Shown here: positions 24,295 through 46,331 of the stretch, one piece after another
Layout of the letters: every line of letters begins with the position of its first letter
How positions within the stretch are numbered: the first letter of the stretch is position 1
Assembly: GCA_034509925.1 (NCBI GenBank)
Contig: CM067526.1
Span: 4,405,501 to 4,469,500 of the forward strand
Direction: 5' to 3'
DNA length: 64,000 bases
From: Hirudinaria manillensis
Taxonomy: Eukaryota > Annelida > Clitellata > Hirudinida > Hirudinidae
The notes under the pieces: generated by a model
Seen by the model: only the letters and a program-made list of their open reading frames with translations
Databases searched by the model: none
Told to the model about the DNA's origin: nothing
Position numbers and translations under genes: made by a program

Positions 24295-27200
24295 TTACAC
24301 TGAAAGGTGGCTGCACCATCGAGAAGCTTCCAAGGACTGCACGAGCACCGAGTCGTCTGCTCCTCTCCCCCGACGTTCCTTGCAGACGCATTCGGACTCT
24401 TTAGGAGATAGAAGTGGATGTTTACATTTCAAAGTAAATCAAAATTTCCATCCTAAACGACCCATTCAAAGCAAAGAAAAATTATCGCTCTGTATCGAAT
24501 GTTAAACTTCCAAGAAAAAACAAGAGGACCATCACTCACCAGGATACGAGGATGCATTCCAACTTTTCCTCCTCCTCCTCCTCCTCTGCCTCAGAAACTC
24601 GAGTGGCAAACCTTTGACGATGTTTGGGATTCTCGAGTGAGTTGAGAAACGATCCTTTTGAGCCTCGGTCATCAGAGTGGCTAGAAGGACATTCTCAGCC
24701 AATGCACGCTTCGTGGGTGGGCTCTAAACAGAACAAATTTTTGTTGCATTATCCATTATGTGTGAGAAATGTCTTTAGATGTCATGTTTAGAAATAAAAT
24801 TATAATAACTAATTCTGTGATGATGTAATAAAAGTTAACAAATGCAATAACAACATTTGAAGTGACAAATCTTGGGTTTGAGATGGCAATGGTGAAGATA
24901 ATAATAAAATAATAAGCTAGTAATAATGAAGATAATAATAATAAAGATGATGGTGATGATAATAATAATAATGAGATAATAATTTGTGTGTAATGAAATA
25001 ATAACGCAATGACAACTCCTTGACCTTGAACCGCTGCAGGCCCGTACAGTTGACAGGATCAGCTCCAAACAGAAGAAGAAGGAAAACTAAGTTTGCATCA
25101 CCCGATTTCAGAGCCTTGTGAAGCGGACTTTGATTCTGAATGTTCAGCTTGTCCACTTTGGCACCAAACTGTGTTCCAGTTGCAAAATAAACTTTTATGA
25201 ACTACTTAGCATTCATTTATGTAATTAGCATATTGGAAATTAAACATTCAAAAATTCAGTTAATTAATTAATTACTAAAAATAATTATAAGTTCTCATAA
25301 ATGCAAGCAATTTTTCAAAAATATGTTAAACTAAAGTCCATCAAACCTGTCAAAAGCAAACTTACAAGCAAGAGCAGAAGAGCATGCCCGAAATAATGAT
25401 GGAGAGAACACAAGTGGAGGGCACTATTGTCAAATCCATCGACTGCATTTACGTCTGCTCCGTACTGAATTAACAGGTGAATGATCTGCAATTGTTTTGT
25501 TTCAATGCACCACTGCTTATCACTACACATTGATTAGCATCAGTAAATAACTCATTAATTTCAATTATTATTCATTTATTTCAATTATTATTTGTTAATT
25601 TCAATTATTATTAATTAATTTCAATTATTATTAATTAATTTCAATTATTATTCATTTATTTCAATTATTATTTATTAATTTCAATTATTACTAATTAATT
25701 TCTATTATTATTATTAATTCATTTCAAACAGTGGGCTGCTTAAACCTTGGTGGACGGTTGCTGGCAGGCCAAATGGATCGGATAGGAACCTCGAGAAGTC
25801 GTTCCGCCGACGCAATCGACGGATGCCCCCCTCATTAGAAGCAGACGAGTGAGTTCCACGTGTCCGCACTTGCACGACACGTGCAGAGGAGACAGGCCAT
25901 CTGTTGATGACGTCGTGTTGACGTTGACTTTGTTAGATGTTTTCTGATTGGATGGAGATAGCTGGAGAAGAGAATTACAATGTTTTTGAAATAATTGCCA
26001 CTATTATTATTGTTAAATTTAAAGTTTAAACTCGATTAAACCCCTTGTCGTGTTAATTAATATGATTGGTTAATATAATTAGGTGATTAATTAATTAGGT
26101 ATTTATAATTAGTAGTCAATTTATAAGACAATTAGACCCACCCACTGAGCATGAACACACTTTCCACACTGACACAAAGGATGGCAGAGCTTGACTTTGG
26201 CGACGTCAACGTACACGGCTTCAGGATTGTCTTGCTCGTATTCGGTCCAACAAAGCAAAGTCTTGACCTGAAATATTTTTCATAAATCAACTTTAATTAC
26301 TTAACCATTAATATTTACAAGCAGTAAATGATTTCAGGTACAAAGATTTCAGGTTTTAAGAGTCAGCCAAGCACCTTGTCGATGTTCCCCCTTCGACAAG
26401 CGATCAAAAGATCTCCGATGAGTTCCCGATTATCGTCATCGTCGTCATCTCCGCCTCCGCGAGATTTGACATTGTCGACGGCGACGGCAACCTTCAGTGG
26501 CGAGCATGCATTGGCGGAATGTTGGTCGTGGGGAAGAGAATTAAAGATGGTGGATTCATCGTCGTCGTCATCGCCATCTTCGTGTGACGAGTACTTCTTA
26601 TCGCTTCGTTTGTCTGTCATGTTTCTGTTGTTGCAATCTTCGTCGATCCTCTCTGCAACAAAACGCTTTGCTCTCCTCGCTTGACTGGCCTTGGAAGAGG
26701 AGGAGGACGAAAACGAAGATGACATGGGCGATGATAACGACGACTCGGAGAGAGATTGCGTGAGTCCGAACTCGGAGTCCGGTTGGAGTGAGTTACGAGA
26801 ATGCGACAGTCTGCTGTTCTTCTCCAGTGCCAACGAATATTTCTGGATGTGAAAATTAAAAATGATAATTTAACAAAACTATGTCAATCATCCTATTAAA
26901 TTGGGTCCAATTAATGGATAATTATCCACTCTAAGCCAAATTATACATTAATTGGATTGTAAAAAGACACGATTTTTAATGACGAGCTGATAACAATTAG
27001 AAGTAAGCAATTGCTCGTCGGGGATAAAAGATTTTAATAAATGACTTAATCATCGAGTCTGGCTTTTACAATAATAATTACAAATGCAGAGGAGGTCGAA
27101 CTGACTCTATTCGTCTGGACGGCCATTTTGTCTTCATCGGCTACGGCCTTCAGAATGAGCTGACAGAGGGAAAGGTCGGGGACCAGATCGGAAGGGAGGA

Positions 27201-30200
27201 GTTGCTGCTTGTTCCTCTTTAGACACGAGGCACCACTTTCCAAAAGACATTCGCAAATCTCCTCTAAAATCACATCAATCTTCTTAAAGCAAAGTTCAAC
27301 CAATGCAAAGTCTTTCTTTAAAGCTTCAGTGCCATTAATGATAATGATAGTAATAACAATGATAATAATAATAATGATGATAATAATAATATTGGTAGTT
27401 ATTAATGTCATTACTGACAACCTCGAGAGAATGTCATAAAGTTGTAAACCAAATAGTCTGAGATTAAAACATTGGCAGGTTATAGCACAAAAAGGTTATT
27501 TTTAACAATTTCATCAACAGATTCCATTAATTATTTCTTTAAATTAACTAATAAATAGCAAAGTAATTATTGTTTCACCGTAGCCCCATCTGGCGGCAAT
27601 GTGAAGAGGAGTGTCGAGCTGTTTATTGACGGCGTTCACGTCCAATTTTTTTGTCGGCTGGTCAACAAATATGAGTGCCTTGACACACTGGTTACGAAAT
27701 ACAAAGAGAATTACATCACATTAGTTAGTTGATTAATGAAATAAATAAATAATTAATTGTGATAACAGTAATGGAAAATCGTTTTATTGGGATGTCCCGT
27801 GTAAATTAAAGGCAGGATGTCTGCATGCAAATCAACCTGCACGTGTCCATGGAACACTGCAACGTGGAGTGCATTGTTTCCATTCGCATCCGTGGCCTGA
27901 ATGTCTGCCCCATGACTGAGCAAGAGAAGCTGTAAATGATGGTTATGCATTAATATAAACATTAGGGGGCATTAATATTCAATATCTCTATTTATTTAGC
28001 CACGCCCACAATCTGGGAAGACTTACCACGAGAACCTGGAACCCCATGATGCAAGCCAAATGGAGAGGTTGGTAACCGAGTCGACAGACGTCGTTGACGT
28101 TGGCGCCGTTGTTCAACAACCAATCGACGATGTCGTGATGACTCAAGATGCAGGAAATGTGCAAAGCTGTTGTAATCAGTCGCAATTAAATTCAAACCTA
28201 TTTTAACATTAGAAGGCTTTATTCATTGATAATGTAATAACAAAATATAATTAATTACATTAAATATGTTCTAATAACATTTAAAATTAAACTATCGAGC
28301 AGGATGAACGAGTATAACAAACGACAAATTATAATTTAAATTATAATTTTGCCAATAAATCTTCAACACCGAGCACGACATCCTCAGATTAATTCAATTC
28401 AATTACACTGCAAGTGGCTGCATTAATCAGCATTAATCTCGTAAAGTGAAACCTGTAAAACCAGCTTCGTTGAATATTCTGAGAGCTTGTTTAACAGAAT
28501 AAACATCCCCTGCCAGGTCACTGCCCTTGGTACACTGCGGACAAGAACACAGAGGGTGACACATCTTCGACTGATCCTTGCTCACTTCCACCTTTCCATT
28601 CAGTTCCTCCAAACCAATGAGATTGTTCTCCATTATGCACTTGTGGGAAACAAATAGAGATAGAATAACAGAGATATTCAGTTGAGTGAAAATGATGATA
28701 ATCTATATAGGAAAATTCTGTCGGTTATTCTATGTAGTGTTAAAATAGCAATGAATTGTGACTTTATTGCAGAGCATTTGATCAAGTGATATTGTCAAAG
28801 CAAGATACATTTCCATCCAGAAAAAAAACTCACTTGGAAAATATCTTTGACTAGAGGAGATTCATTTGGTGAGAATTCCATTGGCTGAAAAAAGTAAATC
28901 ATTATCTGACCATATGAAAGCTATCAAAGCAAATACAATGCATAGAAATTAAACATAAACATTAACTAATAATTATTAACAGTTAAATTCATGTAAATTC
29001 TAATCTAAATAAACTTGAATATCAAACGAATTAATCCACTGACAAACCATTACGATTTCACTCCAAATATCAAACGAGCTGATCTTATCAGACATCAGGA
29101 ACACCATGCTGGCTTCAAGTGTTGTCAGGAAGTACCTGTCCAAGAATGTATGCAAGAATTTCTAGCAACTGACATCTCAGTGAAATGCAAACTGAAAGTT
29201 GCTAAATGCCTATTAATCATCTGATGAAACGATTGCCTACTAAAAGCTTATTAATCCATGTTACTATCCATGAAATATCTGAAAGTCACCATGAAAACAA
29301 CTAACTCAAGTTCTTGATCAAAATGAGAAACTGAAAAACAGAAGTTTCTCATGAGGAGGAGATGACACCACCAGTTGTTGGTGTTTGACTTTGCAATGAG
29401 AAAGGCACAGACTGGAATCAATTCGTCCGATGTTATGGCAGAGAAGTTTCCTTGGAAAATTAATCATCATTACCATGACCATACTTGTGATTTGTGGACA
29501 TTAAAATATACAATTTTATCTATCACTATTTGTTCACATAAAACACTCTAAAAGCTGAAACATCCATAGTCATCATCCTTGATCAATAGAATCTCAAACG
29601 ACCGATAACCAAATAAGTTTTTTAAATATGTGTTTATTCTGAATATTGGTGTTTGTTTGTTTGTTTTTTTTTTAATTGCAAGCTACCATCTTGGGCAGGC
29701 AGAGAGTAGAGGAGAGAATAAAAGACTTTTCTCAGTTGGTAGATTTTGGCATTAGGTGTGATGTGACGGGCAAAGTTGTTCAGAATGATTCGACTGCGGT
29801 CCAGGCTGCAACTGTAAAGGCATTTTTAAGTGAACTTTTAGGTAACTTCTCCTCTGTGTTAAGAATTAATTAATAACTATAAATAATAATAATAATTATA
29901 ATATAATAATAGTAATAATAATAATAATAAAAGAGCAAAATGGGTTTTTGTTGTTCAATATGCTAATATTTATGCTCGAGTTAATGTACACGTTAATCTG
30001 TTGAGCCTTATTGAATATGCATGAGCATGAAATAAGTTCCCGACTTGTCGAGAATTATGCCGAGATGCCGGAGATCCAAATGGTTGGTCACGTTCCTAGT
30101 GATTTTGTTCAGTTTAAAGTCTCTCTCCTTTGTGTGAAGTCCTATCAGCCTCATCAGTTGTCTGTAGATTCTATGCATAATGAAGGTCTACAGAAAGAAA

Positions 30201-32408
30201 ATAAAAAGTGAATAGATTCATTTTAATGAATAATACTATTAATATATTGATATTGTGCAAGTTAAAATCTTTGAATTATTTCATGAAAGCAGGAAATTAG
30301 TAAGAAATAAAATATTTATAAAAACCTCTAAAGCCAGAAACATTCCATAATGAGAAGTTGTCTTTTTCTGAACATTTTAGCAAAATAATTGTTTCGTTAA
30401 AAAGATATAAATTCCATTAAAAAATCTTGTTTAATTGCTTACAAACTGAGGAGTTCGCAAAAGAAACTTCACCATGTTTTCGTAGGTTTTCTTCACCTTA
30501 TCCTATTTTTTTTTTTTGAAAACAAGGAAGAATTTTTTTTTCAATTTTAAATTAAATATTTTAAACATTTTAAACGAGTCGGAAGTTGGAATCTGAAGCA
30601 GGAAACTGTGAAGCTTACGATTGTTTCTTCCAGTGTCAAACCCCGACTCGAATCGAGTTCTTTGGCCAGTTGACCCAAGGTCACTGTCAGCTGATACTTA
30701 ATCTTTGCACCTCCTAAAATGTTTGAAGACATGATGAATCTATGACTGCAAACTTAAACAATTGATTTTAATAAAAATATCATACTTAAAAGTTATATTT
30801 GAAATACTAAAATTAGTTTATATAATCCTTAGCACTTTGACAATTCTTTTCCATAACTCGATCAATATTCAAGCAAATAAGTCTCTCTCTCAATCAATTT
30901 ACATAATTAATTAAGTTATGTTACAAAATATTTATTTAAATTTCATAGTTGGAACAAACTTGGAAATCCCCAAAGATGTTGGCAACTGTCTTCAAAGTTG
31001 AGTTGTGAAACATCAATTTTTGTTTTCTTGAACTTTGCAACCTCTGCAACCAAAGGTAATCCATAATGCAACCGGTTAAACTAACAAATTGTGGATTTAA
31101 TGAAAAATCAAGTTAAATTGTGATGATTTATTTCCAAATAAATCTTTAACCAATTCATCATTAATGCACTTTCAAGCATAATAACACCACCAAGCAAAGA
31201 AATGCCAAGAGGCAAAGCAATATGTCAAAGTAATGTCATGCATATTTAGTAGAGAAAAGATTGTACAAAACCATTAGCATTTTGATCATCAACAGAAACT
31301 CCTCCTTGTAATGGGCTGCTGATGCAAAGGACCCTGTAACTACCATCTTCATTGTTGTAAAATAGCTCCTCAAATAATACTTTGGCCTACAAATCAACAT
31401 ATGAAATTAGCCACTCAAGGGTCATCTATCCAACTGATCACATACCCATAAGACCATTTGCCTCTTGGAGGCTAATTTGCAAATCAACAAATGCAACAAA
31501 ACAAGCAACAAGTTTTGACTGACAACATTGAAACATTGGCAAATACAAGATTTGGCAAGCAGTAAAATTTCATTTGAATCTATAAAACCACTGTGGACTC
31601 TCATTTTTTATTTTCAAATTAAAATTTGGAATCAGATTCCAAAATTGTCCTATGTTTTAAATGCTAAGCACAAGTAGTCTAATCTCTCAAAAAACGATGC
31701 CTTTAAAAATGATAATACCTGTCTATTCTCAGGAAAGCCTCCACCAGTTGATATTATTCCAGATCTAATCACCAACTCCTGGAAAAATCAAAATATGCTT
31801 TATGACATGCAAATCAGCTCTGGTCATGTTCCCATTAATGTTACATTAATGGATAAGGACATGATCAAAGCCCAGCACCCTGATGCTATGCAAAGACATT
31901 GAATAATTAAACTACATTCATATTTTCAAAAAAAACGTTTAATAATGAGATGCATTGCAATTTAGCTTAGAGGTACATCAAAAAGGGAGAGAATAGATAA
32001 GCAAATAAAGTAGGCATGCCTTCTTGTTGAGTGTATAAAATTCATTTGGATCATCCTCTTGTGCCTTGACGATATGACTTTCAATATTGTCAAGACTTAA
32101 TTCCAGTCCTTTAAGAGAATTTTTGCACGGCACCAATACCTAGTAGTATTAGCGGTTAACATCCAAAATTTAGTCGATTGATGAGAAAAATCAAACAATA
32201 AAACATTAAAAGTAATCGTTTGCATATTAAAGGCAAACATTTTCTAATAATGGCTAGTTACTTTTAAAATAATAAGGAACACTCAATATCATGTGAGCAA
32301 ACTAACCATCCATCCTGACACGGACACTAAATCAAGAATATTTGAAAAAGAATGTTGAATAGTTTGAAAGAAGGAATTCTCGTAGAGCTCTTCATCATAA
32401 TGATCCAT
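24295..32408 (-). CDS. ANKRD27: VARP: ankyrin repeat domain protein 27 (Rab21 GEF, retromer effector)
   Basis: Endosomal trafficking hub. In mammals it activates Rab21 (VPS9 domain), binds Rab32/38 and VAMP7, and docks on VPS29. 25 exons: 32408-32307, 32139-32020, 31778-31719, 31386-31272, 31043-30960, 30713-30619, 30502-30443, 30367-30326, 30187-30045, 29805-29687, 29450-29306, 29135-29054, 28884-28834, 28639-28453, 28166-28027, 27929-27837, 27687-27579, 27263-27106, 26842-26375, 26267-26142, 25961-25746, 25485-25366, 25168-25025, 24723-24540, 24398-24295. All phases fit, giving 1088 aa (human 1050). The N-terminus (MDHYDEELYENSFF, VLVPCK, VLFEELFYN) and VPS9 region (about 213-405; LNKITRNV, SDELIPV) match human. 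Both VPS29-binding zinc fingernails are present (CHPLCSCPQC at 433, CHPLCQCGKC at 819), with ankyrin repeats at about 469-600 and 840-1000. A Ser/Asp-rich insert fills 636-790. Intron 2 needs a GC donor. The last exon is least certain. Confidence 0.95.
25558..25717. repeat. 20-bp minisatellite in ANKRD27 intron
   Basis: About eight tandem copies of TTCAATTATTATTNATTTAT-like 20-mers, alternating between variants ending CATTTAT and AATTAAT. They lie within the intron between the 25485 and 25961 exons. Confidence 0.85.
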
Positions 32409-33495
32409 TAACATTAACAAATAATCAATCACAACAAACTCCAGAAAGCAAAACAAAAACAGACACCTACGATCAAAAACACATCAAACTAAAATGATAT
32501 TCATCCTGGTTTTAAAAAAAAATCAAACATTAATTTTAAATGCCTCAGTTTAACAAATTTATTCATTTGTTGAAATTAATTAAGCGAAAATTATTTAAGT
32601 TCATGGGCAGCAAGAAAATTGTGCTAAACTTTGGGATTAATTGTTGATGTGAATTACATTTTAGCAAATTATCTTATTTGTTTAATCTGCAAATAGCTTA
32701 ATAAGGTAATGCGTTAGTCTTTTCAATGATTATTATAATTTTCAAGAGGGTAAGCCACTTATAGATACGGAATCTTATGTAATCTTCGCTAAAAGAAAGT
32801 ATGGAAAAATATAGTGTTTAGAAAAGCTCAAGACAGTGACGAACTTTGACGAAGACGCGTTGGAATTAGTGACACTAAAGGAGGAGGGAGTATTAAATGA
32901 TCCTAAGAAGGAAAGAAATGTATATTGCTTATTACATTTGAAGGTTAAATCTGCCCGCCTCCTTCCTAAGACTCACTAATGATCGCTTGGTAGTGCGGCT
33001 AATAGGAGGGTATCCTCAAAATTTCTTGAGTTTAATCATGGTGTTTTCAGCCTAACTGAAAGAACAGACATTCTACATTTTTTAGTTTATTTATTGATTA
33101 CCAATTTTATAATTAGAATTTATCCGTTTTCATTCATTTTATATGACTTAATCACTCAGACCATAATTTTGACTACACTCTCAAAATTATTTATTTGCAA
33201 TTATCTGATAATTAATTTAAAAACCCCACAAGTTTTGAACTTTTGACTAACTGCAACATGAAACAATTATTGCAGTTATTTATTTTTTGTATCCTCATAA
33301 ACAACTGTTCGTGAGGTTGCCTTCATTTTTTGAAGGCTTGGTGTGCCGATAATTTTAATTTGAAGGCGTTGGATACTCATTTAGCAATAGATTAACACCA
33401 GCTGCTTCAGTTATTCTGTGTTTCTTACCAAATTTCGGCACTCAATGGTACAATACTTTACCTTTGCCACCTAGCAATGTCCTTATTTAAATCAG
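32409..33495. other. Divergent intergenic region ANKRD27/MARK
   Basis: The two genes are transcribed away from each other across about 1.1 kb. No TATA box or CpG island stands out. A perfect hairpin (GCCTTCA-5-TGAAGGC) lies near 33320-33340. A missing 5' exon of the kinase may be hidden here. Confidence 0.5.
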
Positions 33496-41882
<8,387 letters not shown>

Positions 41883-43571
41883 TACTAAATTAATTATAAA
41901 TATATTGATATAATATTGATTATAAATATATTAATATATCTTCATTACTGATACATAGATTCATGTTGTAGAATTTGTTTTTAAAATGCTTTATTGAGTC
42001 TCAAACAAAATCTGATAGTTTATTGTTGAATTTCAGATAAATAGCCTTCCTTGTATTCTTGCAGGTATGTTCAAGTTTTGCTTGTGGTTCCAAATACATG
42101 CTAGTTTTAATGTAATCCATGCTTTCTTTTTTCTCAGGACTCAAATCAACATTCGATAAAAGCACTAACGTACTAACGCAATGAATCCTGAATCATGAAT
42201 CATTTGATGTCTTAAACTATCGATCATGGATCAATTTTTTTGTTTATGAGCACCTCTCAATTTATGTCAGCTTCTAAATGTTTTTATTGATTTTTGAGTT
42301 TAAAGTTTTTATAATGTTTCTGCAAGCCTATAACGACCAGACTTTTTAGCAGGATTTTTTTTAATTTTTAATTATGCTTGAATAAATTACAATTCCAGTG
42401 TAAGGTTTATTTTTGAGTTAGCTGTGGTACGGTTGAAGCTATCTGCACGAACGTGTGCTCGTTGTGTTGTTGTGGCAGTATTTCTTGATTGTTGACCATC
42501 TTCATTTCATACGACTACTTGATTTCTGCACTGCATCCGTGTCTCGCATTGCCAAGAAGAGCCATTGCAATGATGATGATGATGATGATGAGGGATCGGG
42601 GCATTTCCTTTCAATTTTGCCTTGGACAGTCTTTCTGTGCATAGTTTACCTGTGCCTTCTCAAATATTGTTATTGATTTTTTTTTACATTTTTTGATTTA
42701 CAAATTTGTGACTTCTGCTCAAGTTTACCCAAAGGTCATTTATGAAGATCACAGATTTGTAATTATGAACAGATTATTTTTATATTTCAAAATATGTCTT
42801 TTATATATATATATATATAAATAATATATAACATATATATGTGCTTAAAATTATAGATATCACTTTTATGTCCAGCAAAATCATTTGTGGATTAGTCGTC
42901 TCTTCATGCACGCTTTCTTCATGGCCCGTGTCATATTTCCGATGGCTTTGTTTTGCCTTGTTCCTCTCAAGAAGCTTTCTGAACATTAAAGATGACTTCA
43001 ATTACAAAATTTGGATTTTTTTTTTGCTTTTATGATTGTTTTGTGATGCTATGATCATTTGGAATGATCTAAATGCTAAGTCATAATTATGGTGCCTATT
43101 GAGCTTGTGTTGTTTTTTTTATCAAACATTATTCAGAATATGGAACAAAATAGAAATTTTGTAAATTTTCTATGAGCTGTGAAGTTACAACATGGTTTAG
43201 AGCTCGGATATTAATACTAATAATATTTTTCAGATGGTTTCGATCTCAGGTTGGCAAGGTTTTTTACCGTTAGATCGACTCAGCGATTTGAGGAGGTAGG
43301 TTAGGCAGGGATCAGAGGGGTTGCTTCCTGTTTCGCCGGAAGCCGGATTCTAATGGATTTTAGGTGAATGGTATTGCAATGATAGATTGGGGAAGCGCTA
43401 TGCCGGATTGGAATGCCGATTAATACATATTGGGCGTAAGAGTTGCTCATCAATAGTGAATTTTAAGGTCGAATGAGATGCCTCTTCTTCGTCGGTCCAT
43501 GTGCGTGTTACATGCATCAGCTGACTACTTGGTGTTCTATCATTCTGCGCTTCAGTTTCGAACAACGCGCA
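41883..43571. other. Intergenic region with an isolated exon-like segment
   Basis: Mostly AT-rich. 43234-43295 has a good acceptor (ATATTTTTCAG), an open frame in two phases and a strong donor (GAG|GTAGGT). Read in phase 1 (from a GTTAGT donor overlapping the MARK stop at 41878) it continues as NGFDLRLARFF, resembling the alternatively spliced NLSFRFARR segment of mammalian MARKs. Read from its own ATG it could instead be a first exon of the ASB gene. An ETS-like GCCGGAAGC near 43340 suggests the ASB promoter lies here. Confidence 0.4.
42381..42386 (+). terminator. Poly(A) signal after MARK
   Basis: AATAAA about 500 bp after the MARK stop codon, preceding the promoter-like region of the next gene. 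Confidence 0.45.
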
Positions 43572-46182
43572 ATGGAAATGATGAGCTACACAATTAGAAG
43601 TCAATCCAAGGATAATCTATTAATCGATTGCGAACTTTCGAATCTTATTATCGATAACAACTCTGGGCTTCTGAGGACTATACTGTCCAGTTTGTCCGAC
43701 GATAAAAGACGCGAAGTTCTGAACAAGGTAGATTCATATGGGAATACTTGCTTAGGTTTGGCTTGTAATAATGATGTCGAAGGAGGAATATTGGACGTCC
43801 TCATACAAGTGAGTCAATGTTAAACGCCTCGATTAATATTTTGATTTAATATTCCTATTACTCCTATTCTGACCAAAGCTTCATTGAAGGTAATTTTGTT
43901 TCGATTACAGAACGGGGCTTCCGTCAACCAATCTGATTTCTATGGACAAACACCTCTTCAGTATGCCTGCTTAGCCGAAAGCGTTGAGGTCGTTGACTTC
44001 CTCATCAAAGCTGGTTATTAGTGCGAAATTATTTTATGTGAAGCTTTTGGCTGTTGTAATGAGGGTGTTAATTTTTACATTTTCAATTGTCAGGCGCTGA
44101 TGTGAATTTTATTGAGGAAAGGTATGCTGCTCTTCACACGGCAGCTAGCAAAGGAAATGCAGCAATTCTACGAAAGTTGATCCAGTTAGGAGCCAATGTC
44201 AATATCTTAACAAAGTGAGTTTTGCAGGTTACATCGAAAGATTAAGAGTCATGAATGATAACCTCCCATTTAAGGAGAGGAGTGTCACCTTTGCATTGCG
44301 CAATTGAGTCAGGTAACTTGGACTGTGCTAAAACGTTGTTGGAGCATGGAGCCAGCACAAATTTTGCTCATGATCTTAGAAGAAAGTCCCACAGTTTGGC
44401 ATTTGCAGATCCTCTACTCATACTAGCTACAGGACTAGGTGATATTGAAGCAGTAGAACTGCTTCTCAACTTTGGAGCTAAAGCTAACTCATTCAATTAC
44501 TATGGTGTGTATTTTATGTAGTGTGATGCTGAATTTAATCATTTGAGATTAACTTGTTTCCTCTCATTGAAGGCATGACAGCTCTTAACGTATCTTGCAA
44601 TCGACGTCTCAATAAAATTACCAAAATGCTCCTCAGGCACGGATCCGACGTCAATTTGCCAGATAGGACTGGATCCATCCCACTTCATTATGCTGCCAGG
44701 CATGGAGACGTGGAACTTGTTGAAATGATTCTGAAAGTTGTTGTTTTCATTTGTTATTAATAAACACTTTTTTAAGAGTATTTTTATAAAGCATTTTGAA
44801 CTAACTTCCATTCAAATAAATAATATTCACATAATTTCAAGAAAGGTGGCCAAAGAAACGTTTTGGATGTTAATGGTGAATCACCATTAAACCATGCCAT
44901 CAGATCCCAGAACATTGAAGTCATAAAGCTTCTACTTCAATATGGTACATAGTTTATATAGTTACAGTTTCAAAATGGATGTGTTTATCCACTCCAAGGC
45001 AAAAAGAATTATATTTCATTAGTCTTTGTTAATTTATAAATAAATATATTAAAGGTTATTGCACCAATCTGTACAACCCCTGCATCAAAGATAGCCACCC
45101 TCCAATTCTCAGAGCAACATGTTCTTTCAACGATCCAAGAGTATTTGAGGAAGTTTTGGTTATGCTCGTTCACAATGACTGCGATATTAATGCATCCGTT
45201 CCAAAGACGTATGAAACTGCCCTGTACAAGGCATTGGACTTGAGGAAGAACCAAATTGCAAAAGTAGGTGTTTGGCATCATTTCATTTTTGATTTTGCTA
45301 GTTAGTATACTTTTTCATGCTCATCATGCTGATGTTATTGCACTGAGCAGCTATTACCATTGTGTCACCTTAGGTGCTTCTGAAACACAATGCAAGGACA
45401 GATGTTGAATGTCCCCATGGCTTGACAATTCTGAATATGGCTTGCCAAAGGAACATGAGAGATGTCATCGAATTTATGTGCAGGCTGGGCACTGATTTGA
45501 ACAAAGAAGATTGGCTTGTAAGAGGAAGAAATTGGACCTGTCTTACAAACCAAGAATTAGGTAAACAAATGATCACTTTCAGATCATAAAAGATGTCAGC
45601 TCGGGGGGGGGGGGGGGGGGGCAGACCAAAAGAAAAATCTATAAATGAGGGCAGGTCAAAATTGATCAAATTTTTGCCTTTTACAGATGACCCACTTATA
45701 AAGTAACTTGTGGTTACTTGGGATTAGTAATTTTCTAATCATTTTAGTAATTTTTGACTTAGTCACTTTAAGAGGATGCCAGGTAAAATAGCTATTAGGT
45801 TTTAAACTCTTGATGAAGTTGGATTAATTTGAATAGCAATGCCATTCTGCCTCATTTGTATCTCATATCATTACCCCCAATTTGTTTTCAAAATATCACT
45901 ATGGAATTATTCTCTGCTGTTCATAAGTTTGCTTATTTTTCATGTATTTAAGGACGGTCCTTCTTTGAAACTCCTGATCCAAGTGTACCAACAATATTTT
46001 GGAACAAAATGCCTCTGTACCGCATTCTCAAGAACTACATGCTAAGTGTCCAGAGCTTACAGTCTCTCTGTCGCTATGCAATAAGGAAGTGCATAAGCAA
46101 AAAATTTCAGGAGGGCATCTATAGTTTGGTTCTCCCACAGTCCCTCAAAAATTTTTTGATGCTTGAAGATATGGATCTATAG
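43572..46182 (+). CDS. Ankyrin-repeat SOCS-box protein (ASB family)
   Basis: Substrate adaptor of a Cullin-5/Elongin BC ubiquitin ligase: ankyrin repeats hold the target and the SOCS box recruits the ligase. Exons: 43572-43808, 43911-44013, 44094-44214, 44275-44504, 44573-44736, 44842-44944, 45055-45263, 45374-45560, 45953-46182; every phase fits, 527 aa. About ten ankyrin repeats are visible (NGASVNQSDFYGQTPLQYAC, GADVNFIEERYAALHTAA, GVSPLHCAIESGNLDCAKTL, HGSDVNLPDRTGSIPLHYAA). The C-terminal SOCS box reads SLQSLCRYAIRKCI then LPQSLKNFLMLED, typical of the family. I cannot assign a particular ASB number. Start chosen at ATG 43572, because a pyrimidine tract plus CAG just upstream looks like an acceptor. 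The frame is open back to 43473, so a longer N-terminus is possible. Confidence 0.9.
45603..45621. repeat. Poly-G run of about 19 bases
   Basis: A pure G tract in the last intron of the ASB gene, 43 bp after the donor at 45561. In this AT-rich genome it is exceptional. On the sense RNA it could form a G-quadruplex. Confidence 0.95.
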
Positions 46183-46325
46183 ATTGATTTTAGGATGTGT
46201 TTTTTTTTTATGTAAAATCCAATTCTTCACAAAAAAAAAGTTCTGTTTCACTCTATTTTCTGTTGTCTAATGCTATTACAAAATGTGTAAGTGGTCATCC
46301 GATGACCCTTCACTTTGCTTAGAAA

Positions 46326-46331
46326 AATAAA
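46326..46331 (+). terminator. Poly(A) signal of the ASB gene
   Basis: The first of several overlapping AATAAA hexamers in an (AAAAT)n stretch, about 145 bp after the ASB stop. Confidence 0.6.

Noticed and set aside
24239..24505. 88-codon plus frame
   Set aside because: It is the antisense shadow of the proposed last ANKRD27 exon; it has no homology that I recognise.
29676..30211. Two plus-strand frames of 65-66 codons with protein-like composition
   Set aside because: Both are antisense to ANKRD27 VPS9-domain exons (30187-30045 and 29805-29687), whose minus frames align with the human protein.
32012..32020. Read-through of ANKRD27 exon 2 past NKK
   Set aside because: The frame continues open for about ten codons but departs from the family and reaches a stop. 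A GC donor restores homology and phase.
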